Shown one piece after another: positions 59,617 through 64,000 of a DNA stretch of 64,000 nucleotides (positions are counted from its first letter, which is position 1; the number at the start of each line of letters is the position of its first letter). The translations under genes and the position numbers were made by a program. The DNA is taken from positions 124,001-188,000 of the forward strand of contig CAJNDT010005995.1 in assembly GCA_905221615.1 (NCBI GenBank), given 5' to 3'. Under the pieces are notes generated by a model. The model was given only the letters and a program-made list of their open reading frames with translations, made no database searches and was not told where the DNA came from. Source of the stretch: Symbiodinium sp. CCMP2592 (Eukaryota; Sar; Dinophyceae; Suessiales; Symbiodiniaceae).

Positions 59617-60940
59617 GCTAGGAACCGGCTTCTGTGGATTCTGATTGTGAGAATGAGATTGCACATCACCTGCGAGGCAGTGCCGCCCCAGCGCAGCCGA
59701 CAGTCGTTTGGGCCTGTCAACTTCGCAAGGACGACGACTTCGATGGAGCCTTCATGTTCATGTGCAAGTGCTTCAGTCGAAGGGGTTGGGTTTCCATGAT
59801 GGTCTCCTGTAACTGCCCAGTCCCAACACGGCATCTAAGATTTGCAGGTTTTGTTGCACTTCTTGTGTCCAGCATCACTCGAGTCGCAAGGGACGGTCAC
59901 GGAAAAGCTGAGGCCCAAGGAGGATTCCGATGCAGACAAATCATGTCCATGTTGAAAGCAGTGCATTCTCGAAAGCAGCACTGCGGAGTTTATTTTTTTC
60001 CGAACGTTCCTTGGCTCCACTCACTCGATTGCCTCAGTGCGTTCTCTGCGTTTGTGAGTGGTTCTCCACGCTTTTGGCGGGTGACATCAAGTGGATGACC
60101 TGAAGAAAGACCTGTGCTTACAGCTTGCACGCAAATTTGGCTCGTGCTGTCTTCGGTTGGGTTTAAGCTTGTTTTTTCCTTTATTTCGCAATTTCATTCG
60201 TTATGTCTTTCTTTCTCGTTTTCTTTAAGGAACTAAAACCGAAAAGGTATTAAAGGTTTCTGTAAGGAACAGGTACACGAAAACAATAATAAATTCTGCT
60301 ACTCCAAAGCCAAGCCCCTTCTACGAACCGCTACAGGAACCCTACAAGCATTAAAGCATGCAAAAGAGCGATGACCAAGATTGAAGTTTTGAGTGTCCCA
60401 AAGTTCTGACTGCCAATTTGTACATGTTGTACATGTTCTGCGGTGCGCTGGCTCCCTGACCTTGCAGGACGGCCATAGTGGCTTCCAGCTCGTTGGCCAC
60501 GCTTTTCCAATCGACCCGGTGCCGCTAAACATTGCACTCCAGACATGTATTTGTTGAGTTTTGATCGCGCGCCTTTTTTGTGTGAACTCGAAGTTTGATA
60601 AGATGCTTGAATGCTGTCAGGCATACCTGAAGAAAGTGCTGACCTCAAGCCGAATTTCCCTCCTGCTGCCTGCGTGTTTGCAGAAGGGTGGTGACAAAGA
60701 ATGTAGTTTTGAGTGTCCATGTTTGCACCTCTTGCACCCCATGACATCAGGCAATCAAAGCTGAAGCGGAATTGAGCTTTCATTGCTGAGCCTTGCGTGA
60801 GGCTATCAAGAACGAGAAGCCAAACCGAGTGAAGTGCGATGCAGATGAAATCGACATCTACAGCCAGCAGGAGAGCAATTCACGTCAAACCCGCTCTCCC
60901 ACCCTCCCTCCTTGTGCCGCGTCTCAGCTAGACTTTGCAG
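59617..60940. other. Region without a supported gene
   Basis: A plus frame at 59634-60098 and minus frames at 60299-60783 have no recognisable domain. The T-rich stretch 60150-60230 and AACAATAATAAATTC could belong to the end of the preceding gene. Confidence 0.35.
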
Positions 60941-60943
60941 GAT

Positions 60944-61405
60944 GGGCACTGGGTGAAGGAAGACGAAGACACTGAAGTCAATCGTGGCAAATCTAAGCCC
61001 AGCACTTGGTTTCGCTTCCTGTTCAGCTTAGGGTTTTTGCCGTCCCCCCGCTCGCAGGGAAGATTGCTACGGGTTCACGCTGCCACAAATGTAAGCTGCA
61101 TGCCTGTGCCTCAGCAGCGCTGGAGTTTGAGCGCTGTGAACTTGCATCCTCCCCGTCGTGTGAGCTTCTCGGCCGAGGTAGCAGCAGCATTCACCGACGC
61201 TTTTCTTTTGCGCTGCGGCTTTGCTTGACTTCCAGGATTAGCAGTCAGCAGTTCGACGCTCACATTTCTTGAGCAGGCTACGCGCTACGCCGTTCAAGTT
61301 TTCAAGTCAAGCGGTGCATGCACGGGGTACAGGACCAGAAACAGATGGCAGCTGGTCAGAAGCAGTTTCACCAAGGGCTCTTAGTCGTGCTTGAGTGCAC
61401 AGGGG
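60944..61405 (+). repeat. ~465-bp repeat, copy 1
   Basis: GGGCACTGGGTGAAGGAAGA to AGGGGCTCTTAG-like end, with CTTCTCGGCCGAGGTAGCA and TTTGCGCTGCGGCTTTGCTT inside. It aligns along its length with 62137-62607. A partial third copy lies at about 63040-63160. Copies are direct and about 1.2 kb apart. Confidence 0.8.
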
Positions 61406-62136
61406 AGCAGCACACGAGTCCGCAGTCAAGCTGAGCCCGGAAGATCCCCCCTCCTTGCGTGGTTACTTGGGTTATTTAGCTATGGATTCAGACCGCAGCA
61501 TCAGATTTAGATACCTAGGGGAGCTCCCCGCGAAATTAGGGTCGGTTCGCTTCGATGCATACAGGTGTTTAAAAGTCCTTTTCTTTTTTAAAGTCGGTTT
61601 TACAAGCAACATCATTTCAAATAGATACAACCTATCCCTGTTAGGAGACCCTAAATTCGCGCAAAGGGGAGTGAGTGGGGCAAGGAGGGCCACCGGGGGG
61701 CTTGGGGCCGGTTAGGCAGCCTCGGAAGATTCCAGTGCACAGGGGGCGTCGAGTGCCAAAAAAAAGCATCGAAGGCCGCGGAGTGCAGCAAGTTGTCGCT
61801 CTGTGCGCCCAGCATGATTGAGGGCTGAGTGTTGCTTGCCGATGCCGAGGACGAGGCCACTGGAGTCATCGCTGTTGAACCCATGGTTTTTTTTTCGAAG
61901 CAGCTGTTGCACAGGCCCATCCGAGCCGACGCTGTCGCCGCGGCACGCAGAGTGAATCCTCCGCGGTTGTCCCTAAGTCCCGAACCCTCGGATCCCGAAC
62001 CCCTAGAACCCTAGCCCTACTAGGCTGCCCCTGCGAGTGCCCTTCCGTGTGTCTTGTCACGGTTGTCCCTAAGTCCCGAACCCTCGGATCCCGAACCCCT
62101 AGAACCCTAGCCCCACTAGGCTGCCCCTGCGAGTGC
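61406..62136. repeat. Spacer with 94-bp tandem duplication
   Basis: GGTTGTCCCTAAGTCCCGAA followed by CCCTCGGATCCCGAACCCCT occurs at about 61966 and 62062, each with a CTAGGCTGCCCCTGCGAGTG end. The rest has only short frames without features. Confidence 0.7.
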
Positions 62137-62607
62137 CCTGGGCACTGGGTGAAGGAAGAAACGATGAGAGCAAGTCTCCGCGACACAGAAGGGCCCAGCA
62201 CTTGGTTTCGATGACATTTCTTTTCGGCTCAGGGGGTTTGCTGTCGCCCCGCTCGCAGGGAAGATTGCTACGGATTCGTGCTGCCATCAGCGAATGATGC
62301 TTGAGTTGCGTGCGTGTGCCTCAGCAGCGCCGGAGTTTGAGCGCTGCAAACTTGCATCCTTCCGTATTGTGCGAGCTTCTCGGCCGAGGTAGCAACGGCA
62401 GTCACTGACGTTTTTTTTGCGCTGCGGCTTTGCTTGACTTCCAGGATTAGCAGTTAGCCGTTGAACGCTCACATTCCGTGAGCAGGCTACGGCAGTCAAG
62501 TTTTCAAGTCAAGCGGGGCATGCAACGGGTACAGGACCAGCGACAGATGTCAGCGCTGGTCAAACGCAGTTTCACAGAGGGGCTCTTAGTTGTGCTTCGG
62601 TGCACAG
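62137..62607 (+). repeat. ~465-bp repeat, copy 2
   Basis: Diverged copy of 60944-61405 with small indels throughout, in the same orientation. No conserved long reading frame was seen between the copies, arguing against a gene. Confidence 0.8.
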
Positions 62608-64000
62608 ACGCGATCATTCCATTTGAAGAAATCCGGGAGAAAGAGCGTTAGCATGCCAGTATTCACCTGGCAGCATGATGTGGAACACTTCAAGCATGAC
62701 AGTAGTTTTGTGCAAGTTCCAGCCCTGCCGTTCTTCAACTTTGTGTCTTGCTTGTTAGCGATGCTTCTGGCTGATTCGTGAATGAAATCGGAGAATCCGT
62801 CTGGCTGCATGGCTCTGATCTGGAACAGTTGATCCTTGTCGTTTTTTGACAGATGTTGACGTGCTCGCATCAGGCTCATTGGTGTGAAGCATACGAATGC
62901 GCCTCTGGAGTTTTTTTGGCAGCTGCGACGTAGATCTGCTTCGCGGTTCGGGAGGTGGGGGCAATACGGTTGCCTTCGCATCCTGTGCTGCTCATAGTCG
63001 TCCACTGGCCATCAGAGTGGGGCTTGTGAAGCCAAGTAGATGAAGAAGCAGAAGTCAATTGCGGGAAATCTAAGCCTTGCACTTGGTTTCGATACCTTTC
63101 AACTTTGGTTTTTTGCAGTTGCCCAGCTTTGAGGTCGGATTGCTACGGCTTCTTGCAACCGTCAGCTGGAGCCGCATCACATTAGGCGCAGCCCTTGGCT
63201 TCGCATCAGTTTCTTACACTTGGTGCACTTCCGTCGCCCTAGTTGGCTTTGGTCTCTTGTCGTGCCAGGTCCTCAGCTGAGCAATGCAGGCACGCATCGC
63301 TTCACTCGTACCGTAAACTGGGCACAGTTGTTTCATTGCAGCGTTGCTGATTCGCAGGGTTACGGAAGTGAACCGCCCTTCAAGCTACGGTGTTTTGGTC
63401 ACGGGCCTTCATTTGCAAGCATGTTTTGGAATCCGAGAGGAGGACGCGCTGTGGAGTGGCAGTATAGCGAAGCGGCGCGGCAGCACCGAAGCAGCGCGGC
63501 AGCAGCGAGGCGGCGCGGTGCAGAGCTGGCAGCATGTAGCAGAGTGACGCGGAGCGGAGCAACGCGGCAGTGTAGAGGAGCGGCGCGGCAGTAGCAAAGC
63601 GGTGGGGGGGTATAGGAAAGCAGCAGCTGAGCGAGGCGGCCGCAGCGGAGCGACGCGGTGCGGCAGGCGCGGCAGTACTGGGAAGAACCGGTGGCTTGTA
63701 AATGGTTAACATACTTTACGAGGTTAGCTATGAATTACAAACAAATGTAAAGGGTTAAGTTGGTTTAGAAAAGGGGGTTAGTCTAAGTAACATAAAGGGG
63801 TCCCTTATACGTCTAAACCTTCCAAGCCCTGAACATAAAAGCCTCAAACCCTAAACCCGAACCCTGCAAAACAGAAGTCTTTTTTTGCATGCCGGTCGTT
63901 CACGGTCTTCCGGCTAGAGAAACTCGTTTAAGGCCGTAGCCTGAGAACGGCTGCATTTCAGCAGATATATAATATACATGGGATGCCGTAGCCTTCTGCA
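62608..64000. other. Repeat-rich end without a supported gene
   Basis: 63040-63160 is part of the third repeat copy. 63455-63670 is a GCGGCGCGGCAG-rich stretch whose start (63415-63530) is the reverse of 39046-39185. CCCTAAACCCGAACCCTG at 63849 is telomere-like. A 139-codon minus frame at 62586-63005 has no recognisable domain. Confidence 0.4.

Noticed and set aside
63931..63996. Two CCGTAGCC words near the end as spliced-leader relics
   Set aside because: Only 8 nt match the leader start, and the following bases diverge at once.

Overview
The window reads as nuclear DNA of a dinoflagellate, most likely of the Suessiales/Symbiodiniaceae kind (lineage inferred, not proven). The strongest clue is a complete 22-nt dinoflagellate spliced leader (DinoSL) on the minus strand at 50226-50247. 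TTTAGGG-type interstitial telomeric repeats, candidate genes with GC/GT-AG introns on one strand, and a very high load of retroelements and satellites agree with this. No rRNA, tRNA, CRISPR array or bacterial-type operon could be supported.

Layout. 1-1060: no supported gene. 1062-9764: a decayed LINE (LINE A, plus strand; endonuclease, reverse transcriptase, zinc fingers). It is broken by two head-to-head satellite-filled blocks with matching inverted ends (1068-3241 and 5973-8440) and by a retroposed ~1.9-kb sequence of unknown function with a 21-bp target-site duplication (3404-5333). 9765-11069: AT palindromes, a small lysine-repeat gene and a GAGGGAT-type satellite. 11070-17455: a complete Ty1/copia element (E1, minus strand) with apparently identical 168-bp LTRs and a perfect 5-bp duplication, inserted in that satellite. 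17456-18120: satellite and CAG/CTG minisatellite. 18120-20640: a LINE endonuclease fragment, a foldback repeat and a DIRS-like RT/RNase H fragment. 20640-27760: largely non-coding with foldbacks and a 31-bp tandem repeat. 27763-33817: host-type exons, all on the minus strand, including one four-exon gene model. 33820-39900: non-coding, with telomere-like repeats and a hairpin minisatellite.

39909-56142 is a nested structure. The outer element, E2, is a second copia-type element (minus strand, apparently identical 233-bp LTRs). It keeps gag and protease, lacks integrase and RT, and ends in part of an RNase H followed by a methyltransferase-like domain. A 10.1-kb three-ORF LINE (LINE B, 40141-50247) has inserted one base from the inner end of the E2 3' LTR, making a 13-bp duplication. 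The LINE begins exactly with the DinoSL, so the inserted RNA was a trans-spliced transcript. 56990-59616: a P-loop NTPase gene of Crinkler/RHS type, broken by frameshifts. 59617-64000: repeats, among them a ~465-bp direct repeat, and no convincing gene.

How the parts work together: E1 and E2 share a 13-nt primer-binding site and so probably the same tRNA primer. E2, lacking RT and integrase, must rely on helper proteins; E1 lacks a recognisable gag. LINE B depends on host trans-splicing for its 5' end in this copy.
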